Source of the DNA: Phyllostachys edulis
Lineage: Eukaryota; Streptophyta; Magnoliopsida; Poales; Poaceae
DNA length: 64,000 nucleotides
Assembly: GCA_036346405.1 (NCBI GenBank)
Contig: CM070568.1
Span: 29,361,072-29,425,071 of the forward strand
Direction of reading: 5' to 3'
Below, piece by piece: positions 22,199 to 35,485 of the stretch; position 1 is the first letter of the stretch, and every line of letters starts with the position of its first letter. Under the pieces are notes generated by a model that was not told the origin of the DNA, searched no databases, and saw only the letters and a program-made list of their open reading frames with translations. Position numbers and translations under genes: made by a program.

Positions 22199-24106
22199 TG
22201 ATGCAGGTATATCTTGGTAATTAATGTCAATCATATTATGGGACTAACATTTTCTATGAGTTGGATGAATAGGTTATGTTCCATGGTAATGGAGACTTTG
22301 GATGACATCATGAGTTGATCCTCATCAAGTCAAGGTTCAAAAAGAGGATGCATCATGTGTTGATGCATATCAAGATCTCAAAGAGGAGATGATCATGAGT
22401 TGATCATCAAGTCAAGAGAAGACCCATCATATGTTGATGGAGGTCACGTGAAGGATGCATCATGGGTTGATGCATATCAAGACAATGACCTGGACTTGAA
22501 GTGAAGATGTGTGCCATCAAACTTCAAGAGGATGCTCAAGGCAAAGGTATGACTAACTAGGGCCAAGGATGTGTTCGTAGTCTTTTACCAGTCTTGGTGT
22601 TTGGTTGGAAGACCAAATTGCTAGTATAGGTTTGTCATAATATTAAGAGGGGTCTTGTCTAGTAGCTTGAGTCTCATGATGTGTTGATAGCTCAATCTTG
22701 CTTGCTCTAGCTCTCCGTGGTATGATGCTACTATTTGCAAATGTGTTTTATAAATAGTTGAGACTCATGCAATTAATCCTTGTAGCATGTGACTATACTT
22801 TGCAAATTTGTTTTGCAAATAGTTGAAGTCCATGTACCTACTCCTTGTAGCATGATCTAAGTTTGCAAATGTGTTTTGCAAATTGTTGGGATTCATGCAT
22901 TTTCCCTTGGCATGGTCTAAGATTGTTTGTTGCTATTTCTTTGGACTTAAACTATGGTAGGGGCTCTTTGGATTTGTGATTTTTGAGTTGATAAAATGTG
23001 TTTGAGATCAATCAAATAGGTGGGTTGTGTATCCCTCTTAATAAGCTTTCTATAAAGTCCAAGATCACTCAATTCCGACATCGGAGTCAAAAGTTATGAC
23101 ATTTTTCCCCGAGTGTCATCTGTGCTGAAAATGGCATGCGGTAGTACCGCCCTGAGATGCGGTATGACTGCCCAGCGGTAGTACCAGATTTGTACTACAA
23201 TACTACTGCACTAAAAACTTTAACGACTAGTTTTTGAGCATTTAATGCACTGTTCCGACCGTTGAACAGTAAAAACGGTAGTACCGGGGTTTGTACAGCG
23301 GTACTACTGCAAATCCTAATTTTTGGGGATTTCTGCTCCCAACATCTATTGTTTTGTGTGGGCTATAAATACTCACCTTGGCCGGTTGGGGACTATCTTT
23401 GGCATCCTATTTCACTCACTTGAGCTAGTGTGAGCTTCTCCTCTTAATTATACATGTGTTGCACCTTGTGAGCAAGGAGAGAGGTCTCTAGTTGCTTGTG
23501 TTGCATCTAGAGGTGGATTTTTTATCCACTCGAGCTTGTGTATTCGTTGCACATGGTGAGAGTCAAGCAAGGGGCTTGACTTATTACTCTTGGTATTTGC
23601 CAACACCTAGACGGCGTGGAGGCGTCGTGGTCCGGTGATCTCTTGAAAGAAGATTGTGAAGAGGCCCAGCGTGTTGTGATGGTTGGAGCTCACCTACCCG
23701 GAGTGGGAAAGAACTACTACTAGTAAAATTGAGGTGTTTGGTTTAATTCATAGAGCCGGTCCAATTAATTTGGGCTTACCTCAACGTGGATTAGGGGAGA
23801 CCGACAAGTCTCCGAACACCACGGTAAAATATCATTGTGACATTGTGGTTTGCTCTCTTGTGATTTACTTTGTGCAAATTACATTCCTAGAATTAAATTG
23901 CTTACATGTCTTTGTATGTTTGCTTTCATTATCAATAGTTTTATTTTGTTGGTGTACTTAGTCAAGACTAGTTGAAGACTAGTTGATTTATGTTTTAATT
24001 GTACAAAACCGAATTGATTTACAATTACGCATAAAACTCGGTTTTAGCCAAAAGATTTTAAAACCGCATATTCACCCCCCCTCTAGTCAACATCCTCGAT
24101 CTTACA
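22199..24106 (+). repeat. Second copia LTR (or LTR-internal duplication)
   Basis: A second start-like sequence, TGATGCAGGTATATCTTGG then TAATTAATGTC, is followed by GGGACTAACATT, parallel to GGGACTAATGTG in the preceding LTR. It ends CTCTAGTCAACATCCTCGAT then CTTACA at 24106, a typical SIRE/Maximus LTR end. A TATAAATA at 23364-23371 is a candidate LTR promoter. No matching target duplication was found, so a recombination or duplication origin is possible. Confidence 0.6.
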
Positions 24107-25194
24107 TAAGGGCACGAGAGTGGGTAATGTGAAAGCACCACCCAAGTCAATTAAGGACCGGATCTTGTGATAACCTCTTGGGCACTAACAGTGCAACTAC
24201 AAGTCTATAATTGGTACAAACTGGCTAATTAATTTTCTTCGCCTCAATGTTAGGTTCACCATTCGGTGGAATGTGGCATGATTGTAGCCATAGGGAAAAC
24301 ACACGGCGCAAGAAGGGGCCTCTGGAGGGTTGTAGCCCATAGCAGTTGAAACCTTAGCGGGTGGAATTGTGTTGAGGTGGGGCAATGTAAAGACCTTGTG
24401 ATGATTTAGTCTCACGCCTATGGTAGCGTGTTGGCATTACAAGATCGTCTCTTATGGGTAAAGTTCTACGACCTCTGCAGAGTGAAAACTATCTAGATAG
24501 TCGTGCCCACGATCATAGGTGATGCACGAGTGTTGGTCGCAACTTTTATTAAACAATTTGTAGGTGGGATGAATTATCGAGTTGTAGCCCGAGGACTTGA
24601 TTTGTCCTGGTTGGAGCTAGTGGAAGGCACAGGTTGTAGCCCGTGTCTTGATTTGTCCTGGTTGTAGCCAGTGGAAAGATCGGGTTGTAGTCCGAGGTAT
24701 TGATTTGTCCTGGTTGTAGCCAGTGAGAAGTGCGGGTTGTAGCCCGAGGAAAACATAGCATTGGGTGGTTGAGGCCACCTTATAATATCTAGAGGTTGGA
24801 GCCTTCGCAAGTATTTTACAACAATACTCCATTTCATTAAAGCCTGTGTTAGTTAAAATGGTAGGTCTCACGACTTGTCTACTACTTAATCTATTTCAAT
24901 AGTGGCTTTATGCAAATAAAAGAATCTCAAGTCATTCCTTTGATCAGACTTGCATATATTATAACTGCATTCTGTGTGTTAGCTTACGGATTACGGTGGT
25001 GTACTCACACTGGCTCAATATTATCAATCAGTAAGTGAACAAGAAGAAGGCTCTGTGGGCACTTAATCACGTTCGACAAAACTGGAAATCGAGGAGGCCA
25101 AGAACTAGGTCGCGAGCCTCAGTTGATTGCATGTGGATATATCCTTAGTGTCCTACCTGTTGCGTTTTTAACTCCACTTCCGTTGTTGTTCTTT
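24107..25194. repeat. Chromovirus-type LTR fragment
   Basis: The word TAGTCGTGCCCACG (about 24497) also occurs at about 61547 within another chromovirus-like LTR, with similar sequence on both sides (GAGTGAAAACTATCTAGATAG versus GTGTTAAAAACTATTCGAATAG). No coding is recognised. It holds a 52-bp minisatellite. Confidence 0.55.
24582..24750. repeat. 52-bp minisatellite, about 3.3 copies
   Basis: Each unit starts TTGTAGCCCGAGG, continues TTGATTTGTCCTGG, and contains TTGTAGCCAGTGG. Read on the minus strand it gives repetitive ORFs with recurring LQP and DKS tripeptides. These are products of the repeat and not evidence of a gene. Confidence 0.85.
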
Positions 25195-27670
25195 TGTAGG
25201 ACCGGAAAGGCGACTAGAAGGGGGGGGGATGAATATACGCTTTCTCTATTTTTCACCTCGATTGAACTCAACACTACTTTAACTCCAATAGCTATAAAAG
25301 CTATGAAGATCTGTACACAGGCACAGCAGATGACCTGTGTTGAATCCGATCAAAACCCCGAAGCAAAAGACTAAAACCATATCACAACTGCATGCACAAA
25401 ATCCAACATCAAACCAACCAGACACGCACAGAGAAACATCACACACAGGTCGTGTGTTGCAACAAACCGCACAGCTGGTGCCGCACCCGCCGCCAAATGC
25501 TGCCTCAATCCAACATACAGAACCGACAAGCATGTACGAGGAATAGCAGCCAAGGCAAAGAAATAAATCTGAAGCATCAGCAACAAACAGCCGCAGCACA
25601 CAGAAAAATAGCAGCACAAGCATTAAACAAACTCAAATCTGCTGGCAAATAAAGATCCAGTCGAATAGAAAAATCTTTAAACAGCAAAGATGGCTGCCAC
25701 AGGCAATTAACACCAGAGCCTTACTCGCATCAATGAGGCAGCCAACAAAAAACTCATCACCAAGTTGCAGCCACTACTAATAAACAAATCAAAAAGGATT
25801 CAAGCTGCTAGCACTCAAAGATTTCTCTGCTCCAGCTCTGGTATTGCCGCCATGAGTTCGGTCTTCTTGGCGCCACACACGAGCGCTGATTTTTCGAGCC
25901 TGACACGCAGCGAGAATTTTGGTAGGAGCAGAACAGGCAAGACAACAAAATAATCTAACACTGCATCACTTAAGACCAGAGACTCAGTCAAGCGCATCAA
26001 TAATGGCAGCCGAAGGCAGGCAATAAAATAATCAACAAATCTTAAAACAGTAAGTAACCAGACTCAAAACAATGAGATGTATCCACTAGCAATTAACAAG
26101 ACTACCCATGAGTACTTCACCGTCTTCAGTCCAAGTTGCAGGCCGCCACTGCCAGGGATTGCGTTTTCTTCAAGCGCGCTCAGATGTTTTGGAAGCCACA
26201 GGAAACAAAACTCAAAACAGCACCACGCATGAGGAAACAAATGGACACAGTAGCAATTAATCAAACTTCACATCTAAAAGCTGCCTGCCCTATTTTCTTC
26301 AAAGCCACACGCAGCATGTCCAACATCAAGATCTTACTCTCACGCATCAAGTTGGCAGCCAAAAAAAAAAGCTAATCACCAAGTTTCAGCCAACCAGTAA
26401 ACAACTCCAAGTGAATAAAAGGACTAAACTCAATGCAGGATTTGGTTCACAAACCGATGTGACCACCATACTACAGCCGCCCGAGGATTCTAATTACGAA
26501 GAAATCAGGCGGACAGTCGCCGCCAGGGGCTCTACAAGCGCTTTGCTTTTACATACCTTACCAGCCTCAACACACCGCCTAGGGGATCCTCATTTCCGCA
26601 CAGGGGAACAGACGAGGCGCCGCCACAAAGCTCCCTTTTCTTGAGCCGTATGCGCCAGGCTCCAAAAGCGCGCCACACTGCTTTCAACCAGCGCCGCCAA
26701 GGATTTCTGAAAGGAGCAGGGCGCCGGCAGGAACTCTGTATCTCAGGACAACAGGCTGCCGCCGGCTCTTTTTCTTAGTCTATAGGGCGCCGCAGCCACC
26801 CTCTCCAGTTTTTCCACAGCGGCAGCAACAAGAATATTCCATCTCCCTCCTTTTATAGGGCATCCTCTAACCCTAAAACCCTAATGGGCTTCCGTTAAGG
26901 CCCAACATCAACGGAACACACACGCACGCAAATTAAAGCGCCGTCTTCAATTCTCTTGACTTAAACCACTTCCTTTGCGCCGTCCCGTGCCGTGGTTTAG
27001 CAAAAAAGTCACCAAGATGGTATTTGGTAAAATTACCAAAATACCCCTTCTCGATCCTTCTCCAAAAGACCGAGTCCATCTGCGCGAAGCCCTCGCCTGT
27101 TTCGCCACGTGTAGGTTGATCAACGGCTCCATGTCGTCAAGTCTCTCCTGTCCGGATCCCACCGGCACCACTGAGCACTTGCAACGACTCCCGTGCCGCT
27201 TGATCCAACCAGTCGCACCGAACCGCCCGTTCGGTCATCCATGTCCATTCTGCGCCATGCTTGAGTCACTTGACCTCAACCGGCATCCATGATCGTTCTG
27301 GACCTCAGCTCTCCAAGCTTAGTCCTGATCCTCCTCGCCGTTGACGGTCGTTGACCTACAAGCCACCTGCACAACAATAGACAAGTAAACACGAACCCGG
27401 GAACAAGTTCTTCACAACTTGACCCACGTTAGCCAAAACATGCAATATGCAACACATATGCATTAACAAATATGGATATGACCTATCCCATAATCAACTC
27501 ACCACTTAAATCAACATTCAGCACAAAAGCCGGTCAGACCGCCGCTGACCTGACAGATATGAAACTTTGTCGAAAACACTTGAAACTTCAAACCAAAAGC
27601 ACCATTGCTAATTGTTTCATCATCCTAAGATCATGGGCATATCCCCATGATATCCACATCTTTAAAGGTA
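25195..27670 (-). repeat. SIRE/Maximus-type copia LTR I (minus)
   Basis: On the plus strand it begins TGTAGGACCGGAAAGGCGAC and then AGAAGGGGGGGG, the reverse of a standard LTR end. It shares with LTRs II and III the block AATAGCTATAAAAGCTATG and with LTR II the block CTTGACCCACGTTAG. A TTTTATAGG near 26850 is a candidate promoter on the minus strand. The high-coordinate end is approximate. Long, repetitive middle (25650-26420) with recurring GGCAGCC words. Confidence 0.7.
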
Positions 27671-27740
27671 TTTGGCCTGGCCGGCTGTTCTGTAAGTCAA
27701 AAGCCATAAGGTCTATTTACGTATTGTTTAATATTATAGT

Positions 27741-29671
27741 TGGACCATAACGATGACTAGAGTGGGTGAATAGGAGCACTACTATTTTTTTTGACCCCGA
27801 TCGATTTCAACTTTTTCTTCTCCTCAGTAGCTATAGAAACTATAAAGATCAGAGAAAACAAGCACAACGGAAGTCTTGCGTTAAAACTGACTAACCCTAA
27901 GACAAAAACACCAAATCACCACATAAAGGTACACGGCCAGTATGACCACCAGAGTAGACCTGTCTGATCGCCCAAGGTGGCCAATCTGACCACTGGTGCT
28001 TGGGCAGTAGCCCACGAAGATCACCAGATGACCTAACGTTCTACTTAGTTATCCAAATCCCCTGAAACTTCAACCATAGCTCATCAAGAAGGTCAGGTCA
28101 GGAACCTATTTCAATCAACGATCGAGACGATCGAGGCCAAGGTTCCACAAATTTCTTGGATGAGATCAAGAAGACAAGAGAACCAAGCAAATTCAAACTT
28201 TGATCCTAAAACTTACTCGTGGATGGATGATGATCAAGATAATCCTAGATGGATTCCCACACGTCTTAGCAAGCTAGATCAACACCAAGAAAACTAAGGG
28301 AGAACACAAAATCCGAAAGGTATAAAAGAGAGAGCAAGAACAAGAGAGAACTCATCTTGGAGGAAATATTGCTTGGATTGATTCAAGAGATTGTTGGTTT
28401 ACAACCACTCCACCATGGAGGACAAAAACTCAACACTTGAACACTCAATCAATCCATCTTTCTCAAACCCTAGCCTCCTCTACTCCACTTCCCCAAAACA
28501 CAAATTAAAGTTTCCATTTGGAAAGGCTTAAGAGGCATAAATCCAGCACCTCTCCCTTTTATAGTGGTGGCTAGGTCAAGAGGGAAAACCATATCGGGCT
28601 CAAACCCTAGCCTCCCCTACTCACACACGCTTTTCAAAGCGGGTGACGAATCGGGCTTCCCGAATCCGTTTCTTCGAGATCTTCATCTTCACTTGACCTA
28701 AACCACATCTCCTTGCGTCGTCTTGCACCGTGGTTTCACAAAGGTTACCAACCCGGTATTTTAGTGAAGATACCAAAATATCCCTTCTCGATCCTTCTCC
28801 AAAGACCGAGTTCAATCGTTGTGAAGCAATCCCATGCTTCACCATATGTAGGTTGATCAACGACTCTCTTAATATCGGCAAGTCTCTCACATCCGACTCC
28901 CACCGGAACCACCATGGCATTTGCACCAACCCCCACGACGCTTAATGCAGTCCGTCGCACCGAACTTCCTGTTCGGTCATCATTATCCATCTTACGCCAT
29001 GCTTGAGTCCAATGACTTCACCCAGAATCTTTGATCATTCTGGACCTCAGCTCTCCTAGCCTAGTCTCGTTCATCCTCATCGTTGGTTGTCGTTGACTGC
29101 AAGCCACCTTTACAACAATAGACCACAAAAATCGATTTCGAGCAGAAGTTCTTTGCAACTTGACCCACGTTAGTCAAAACATGCATCATACAACACATAT
29201 GCACTGAAAACCATGACTTTGACCTAACCAACGAACATCATTGCCTACCTGGTGCATGATCGGTGCCTGGCTAGTCAAACCTCTACCCATGGCCAGTCTG
29301 ACTGCCAACAAGTGGCCGGTCAGACCATCTAGGGATTTATCCAGATTTTCGCCCTAAAAATTTGCAGCCTCTATAGAAATTTAAATCTTTGTCTAATTTT
29401 GGCTCGAAACTCCAAAAATTATGAGACCAAGTGCAACCGCATCCTCTCACTTGCCTCCACCCATGGCCAGCCTAACCGCCAGCCCACCGACCATCACCAC
29501 GGTTGGTCTAACCATCACACATGGTCGGTTAGACCGCCAGCCACCTCCTGAGGACTGCCAGCGGTGTGAATTTCCTAAAAACAAGGGTTTAGGCAAACGT
29601 CTCGACACTATTGCCAATTGTTCAACACACCGAGAATAGGAGCGTATCCCCATGACATCCAAAATTATGCA
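27741..29671 (-). repeat. Solo copia LTR II, with target duplication
   Basis: Begins TGGACCATAACGATGACTAG and ends CCAAAATTATGCA on the plus strand. Flanked by ATAGT (27736-27740) and ATAGC (29672-29676), a 5-bp target duplication with one change. No internal region adjoins it, so it is a solo LTR. It contains two clusters of GGTCAGACC-type motifs (27940-27995, 29285-29545). Confidence 0.8.
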
Positions 29672-30150
29672 ATAGCTTTATGTTTGCAAGATATTATCTC
29701 TGTTGCATTAAGTCCAGCATTTTCAGATAGGGTTCCAGTAACCATATCAACACTTTTAGCTGATTTTAAAATGACATACTGATCCAACCTGAACCAGATG
29801 GAACCTTCAGCAATATTGAACATGCTTTTATCTGATTTAAACAAACTCCAGAAAATAGTACACAAACTGGACATTCTTGGAATGATGCATTTCTACCATA
29901 AAACTTAAAATGAATATAAGTTTTGATCCTTTTTCAACAAAAAAAGTTATAGTAGTGTAGTTGAGATAAATATGCTTGATGAAAGAATAAAATATAACCC
30001 ACACGACACTAAGGTTCCCAAAAGCAGCATGGAGTGCTGGCTGGAGCTACTTTTTTTTGGATTGTCATTGCTAGCAAGAGATCAAACAATGACCAAGCTG
30101 GGAAACTCAGTTGTCGTTGTATGAATAAAAGAATGGTGGCAGCTACCAAC

Positions 30151-30929
30151 AGGTCATGGTCAAATGGGCGGCCCAACGAGCCGTGCCCAGCCAGCTGGGC
30201 ACGGTTGGCCCGACGGGTCGTGGCCGACCCATGTAGCCCGTTTTGGCCCAAAAATTTTAAAAATTAAAAAAATATCTTTGTTCTTTTTTTTTCTTCCTTT
30301 TCTTTTCTTTCTTTTCCCTCCTTTTCTTTTTTTTTCTCTAACCGCACGGTGCAGTGCACTGGCCTGCTTCTGCCTCTTTCTTTTCTTCTTTCTTACTTTC
30401 CCCCTTTCTTCCTCCCTCTTCTTCCTCCGGCCAAGTCGGCCAACTCCACCGCCACCACAGTCCTGCCAACCTCTGGGGCGCCGCACCGAGCCCCTGCCTC
30501 AGCCGCCATCATGTGCTCTCTAGCCGTGCTACGCCTCTGCCTCTACGGTCTCCGCCTCCAGCACACGCCCCGCGTCACCGCCTCCTCCTCCTCCTCTGCG
30601 AGCATCGGCTGTGCCCCGCCGCCTCCACGCCCGTGCTGGCCTCCTCCTCCCCTCTGCGTCTGTGCTGGCCTCCTCCTCTTCTCCGCGCCCTAGCCGACCT
30701 CCTCCTCCAGTGTCATGGCCGCCCTCGCAGCCCATGGTTGCTAATTCTTCTTCTTGCTTGCCGTGTCGGCCCAGCCCATCGTCTTTGAGGTGCGGACCTA
30801 AACACGCCCAAGCTTTCGTGCCATGTCGTCCCAGCCCATGAGCAGTGTGGGCCGTGCCGTACCTACGTTGGGCCAATAGTGTCGTGCTTCAGGCCAACCG
30901 AGCCAGTATGGCCCATCTAGCCATCTTTA
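30151..30929. mobile_element. Small non-autonomous hAT element in a CCT8 intron
   Basis: A 779-bp element. Its left end AGGTCATGGTCAAATGGGCG and right end (reverse complement TAAAGATGGCTAGATGGGCC) resemble the ends of the larger hAT at 39043-42258. The subterminal regions of both are full of GGCCCA and CGTGCC words. Flanks CTACCAAC (30143-30150) and CTGGCAAC (30930-30937) agree at 6 of 8 bases, the hAT target-duplication length. The pyrimidine-rich middle gives long shadow ORFs but no transposase. Confidence 0.75.
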
Positions 30930-31480
30930 CTGGCAACTCGGCTGGGAGCCAGGGGAATAGTCAAGGATTGGTTATAAATTGACAAGTTTTGGCCAAAGTC
31001 TTGTAAAATGACATGTTCAATCTTGAAAATGTCAAGGATCAGCATAACTTATACATAAGAACTTAATAAGGCCACATTAGAGTAAGGGATCTAATTTCTA
31101 CAAGTAGCTGCTTTCCTGTAAACATTTAGGTTGACAAAAACTAAATAGCAAGGTGACCAACTGCTTATTGCTGATCACTTGAACACAGTTTCTTCCTGGA
31201 TGCACATGGTAGAATCCCACCTCATTATTCTTAATTATCTAACTAACAAAGGAGAACTGCGCACAAAGAAATTACTCTGCTAAATTGTTGTCGATATCAT
31301 ATTAAACTTCACATATGTTAATATAGCATGTCTAGAAAACTAGTATACCGATATGTTATCCTATATCAGCCAGAATGGCTGCTAGCTTGCTATATAAGAA
31401 TCCTTGTAGGGGTAGGTTCAAGGAGATCCAATTAGTTCTAGAATCATAAATATAGTGTACATGTTCCTTAGGAGAGAAAT

Positions 31481-34400
31481 GGTAGGACTAAGGAGGCTAC
31501 TAGAAGGGGTTGAATAGGCGTCTCACTACAAGAAACTCTTTTAAAACTTTTCTTTCAAGATCCACAATGTTCTTTCACTTCAATAGCTATGAGAAGCTAT
31601 GAAGATCAGAAAATAAACATAGACAATGAAAGCTTCAAGAAAAACCGAGCAAAACTTGCCTTAGACACTCCACCCCAAGTTGGATGGTCTAGGAGAACTA
31701 GAAATTGGTCCACCTAAACAGGAGGATGGTCCACTAGGAGAAAGTTGGTCCACCTAGAGAAAGAGCACACAAATCATACAAGAACTTCCACAACTTTCAA
31801 ATCAAGGTTCCAAAGCTCACGGAACTTGAACCAAAGCAAGACCAAATCCTAAGAATCTAACACATAAGAGGATCTAGCAAAACCTTGAAAGTTGATACAT
31901 TTTTCCTACAAAATCGGGCAAGAACGAAAAACCAAGATTAAGAGTAGCTCATGGGAGGATTCAAGTCATCATGACTAAGGATAATTTCTCATTCATCTTA
32001 GAACTCTAAATTCTAGCAAGAACCAAGCCAAAACCCCAAGAATTTTGAAACCCTAGAAATAACCCTTTCAACCCCAAAACCGGGCAACTTCGAGAACTTG
32101 CTTCAAAGATGTCTAGATGTATGGATTTGAGCTTCAAGAGCCTAAACTATCTCTTACGTGTCCTTGGCACCAAGTAAGATCAAGAGGCGAGAAGAAAAGA
32201 CAAAGAACACATTCAAATCAAACACAAGCAAGGCAAAAAAAACTTAAGGTAAACAAGAACAATCAATTGCATGAATTTGATGGATATATTAAAGCTTGGA
32301 AATGAATGTTTACAGCCACTCCCTAGCCAATACACAAACCTAAGGATGAAAAAAATTGACCTTCGATTCGCGCATTCTTGGATGCATTAGAAAGCTATCG
32401 CCGAGCCCCATGCCATCCACACATTCTCATAACTAGAATACACATTCATAGCAGCTGGCTTCCTCAAGAAGAGATCACCCATCTTTCGGAAGCCTCCACT
32501 TGACCTTAACCTGGTCAAGACTTTTCCTCCAATGCTCATCATGTGTCTTTACCATGAACACACACATGTCCAAGTGCCCGCTAACCCAACTGGCAAGTCT
32601 TTTTGGCTCCGGAGGCTGTTGGACCGCTACCTCACTTGCATCAATTGGAGTCCCCCGGCGCACCACCTTCCACCATAACCGCACTTGGCTTCCTTGATCA
32701 TTCTAGATCTTAGCTCCTCCGAGCCTTGTCCCGGTCCACCTTGTCGTTGCCCGTCATGTCCACCACCGGTAGCTCCCACTTCGGTTCCTTGTCTTCAAAC
32801 CTTGTAACCACTCCGCTAGCCCTATTCATCCTTCGGGGGCACCTTGATCTTTCTAGACTTAAGCTCTCCTAGCTTAGTCCTGGTCCAGTCTGCCTCATCA
32901 TGACATAGCTCTGAAGTCCTACAACCATCACTAAAAAGCAAATCTGTCACGTACCACTGCACAACACACATAACCATCAATTGACACAATTGATGAGTAA
33001 AGGATGCATACCACCATGCTTCGCTCCCAGAAGCATCACCAAACAACATAACCATCCCATGGCTCACAATGCACTAAGTGCACCTCACCCAACTCATCTT
33101 TAGCATTGCCATGATCATCCACTCAAGACCATCATGGTTCACCCAACAATGTCATACAAAGCCTCAACATGCATCTCACAACCCTCAAAGCCCTCACAGC
33201 ACCACACTTCTCAAACATTCTCACATCCATTCTCATTTACAACCTAGATCCACCTGCACACACAAAGACAAGTAAACCATGTATGGGCACATGTTCTTCA
33301 CAAATTGACCCACATTAGTCAAATATGCATCATGAAACTCATATGCAATAACCTTAAAGCCATTAACATAAGCTACAATTAACACGAGCTCAAAAACCTA
33401 CCCGGTAGACAAAAATCATGTTGAATGACTGTATGATCAAGGATAACCGATTAGAGGGGGTGAATAGGAGGTTTTTCAAACTTTTGAGTAAAATCAAATT
33501 TTTAGCAAGTAATGAAATGAAATTTGTTTTCACTGTTCAATGCCTAAATAATCTAAGTCTTCTAAGTGCTCCAAACTCCCAAGACTAAGCTAATCAAAAC
33601 ACAAATAATTGCTATGAAAGTAAATACACTAAGTGGAGAGCAATCAGAATAAAGCACAATATGAAGACAACCAATGTTTTTCCGTGGTCTCAGAGACTTG
33701 TTAGTCTCCTCTAATCCACGTTGAGGATGCTTGGACGAATGAAACTGTATCCACACGAGCACACCCCTCAATCACTAGTGGTGTCTCTTCTCCACTCTGG
33801 ATGGGCGAGCTCCAATCTTCACAATCAACCGGATCTTCGCACAAGCTTCTTGAGAAGATCACCGATGAACCTCCTTTAAGCCATCTAGGAGGTGGCAACC
33901 TACAAGAGTAACAAATCACCGAAGCTTCGCTTGATGATGCTCAAGTGCCACAAATATCAAACTCAAATTCACTTTCACTTGAATGCACTCAACAACCTTC
34001 AAGAGATGGAAATTTAGCTCACAAGGTGTAGGAGACGAAGAGAGGGTTCAAGAGTATTCAATGTGGTTTCAACCTCTCTTTGCTGAGGGTGAAAGGGTAT
34101 TTATAGCCTCCACACACCACACTAGCTGTTGGATACGAAATCCTGAAAAATAGCTAGCCTGGTCAGACCGTAGGTACACCATCGGTTAGACTACCCAACA
34201 GTTCCAACGACTAATTTCTGTAGCTTTAATGCACATAATCTAACTATTAAAAATAGGGTCCGCTCAGACCATCCACACAAGGTCCGGTCAAACCGCATAT
34301 ATACCATCAGTCAGACCGAAGGCAAAAAAAAAAAGTCCACAAACGACAGATCAAAAATTGCTACTAGAAAATGTTAACATGGTGGTTAGACCGAGGTCGG

Positions 34401-35485
34401 TCGGACCACGCATGCGGTGTGGTCAATCTAGTGTGCAAAGATACTAGAAGCAACAACCAGAGAAAAGGGTCTCTAGAAAAGTTTGACCGGTGTGGTTAGA
34501 CCGCTCAAGCAATGGCAGTCAATCCACGGAGCAATTTCCAAAATACTTGCTCTGAAATAGGCTCTAGAAAAGGTTGACCGTTCCAATCTGACCGGGGTCA
34601 CAAAGGCGGTCACACTGCAGCGCATAGACGCAACAAGTAAACTTAATGGAAAACATTGGCCGGTGTGGTTAGACCATGGAACCGGTCAGACTAACCTCTT
34701 GCCTGTGGTCAGTCCGGCCGAAAGCACAAAGCAAGCAGAGCCAAGGATAAATATTTCAAGAGTTGAGATATTTTGAGCATTCATCTAAATTGAGCAATAA
34801 GGCACTATATGTTGCTATCAAGTTACTAGTTGAGGATCCTTCTTAGTAGTACATCTACCTATTCTAGCAATCCAGTCTTCAATCCACCAAACACCTAGAC
34901 CGGCGAAAGCTATGAAAAGGTCCTTAGTCTACTATTTACCTTTGCCTTGAGCTAGATCATATTGATGTCCATTCATCGGATGCCTTTTATGCCCTTTTTC
35001 AAGTTCGGGAATAAACCTCTCAACCACTTGATAAAACATGTTAATCCAATAAACATGATTGTTGTTAATTATGAAAACAGTAAAATAGGGTCTAGATTCT
35101 TCAAGGACCTTCCACCGTATAGGGAGGATGGTCCTACTGCCATGAAAGTTAGCCGTTCTCCCCTAGGAGGATGGTTCTTCTACCCAGAGAATTAGTCCAC
35201 ATCTACAAGGATGGTCCGCCTAGGACCAGAGAGCACATTATTACTTGAGAATTAGTCCATCAAAATTGACCTTCCTCCACCCCGATGGTCCTAGTAGGAC
35301 CCAAGAGACACACACATTTGAAAATTAGTCCACATCCACCTGGATGGTCCTCCTAGGACCCGAAGAAAACACTCAGCAAATCTTTCAAACTTTCACCAAG
35401 ACCAAACTCAAACATCGATGCCACTTGCAAAACAAAGTCAAAATACTCATCACAAACCATGGGATGACTTCCACATGGTCTTACA
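31481..35485 (-). repeat. Solo copia LTR III, interrupted by LTR IV
   Basis: Left part 31481-33429, right part 35109-35485. On the minus strand it begins TGTAAGACCATGTGG, parallel to LTR II. The plus-strand left end reads GGTAGGACTAAGGAGG, then CTACTAGAAGGGGTTGAATA. Flanks GAAAT (31476-31480) and AAAAT (35486-35490) form a near-perfect 5-bp duplication. Removing the LTR and one copy restores exon d of the CCT8 pseudogene, an independent proof of the boundaries. Motifs of the form GATGGTCC..CTAGGACC occur in both halves. Confidence 0.85.
33430..35103 (-). repeat. Solo copia LTR IV nested in LTR III (1674 bp)
   Basis: Begins TGTATGATCAAGGATAACCG and ends GTCTAGATTCTTCA on the plus strand; the latter is the reverse complement of the LTR start at 21126. 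Flanks ATGAC (33425-33429) and AGGAC (35104-35108) match at 4 of 5 bases. Candidate TATA box on the minus strand at 34098-34105. 34160-34720 is dense in GGTCAGACCG-type near-palindromes. Confidence 0.85.

Noticed and set aside
24549..24871. Minus-strand ORFs with repeated LQP and DKS tripeptides, as a repeat protein
   Set aside because: The repetition follows the 52-bp minisatellite in all three frames; there is no start context or conserved neighbour.
30349..30876. Overlapping 100-144 codon ORFs on both strands
   Set aside because: They are shadows of the C-rich middle of a 779-bp non-autonomous hAT with defined ends.
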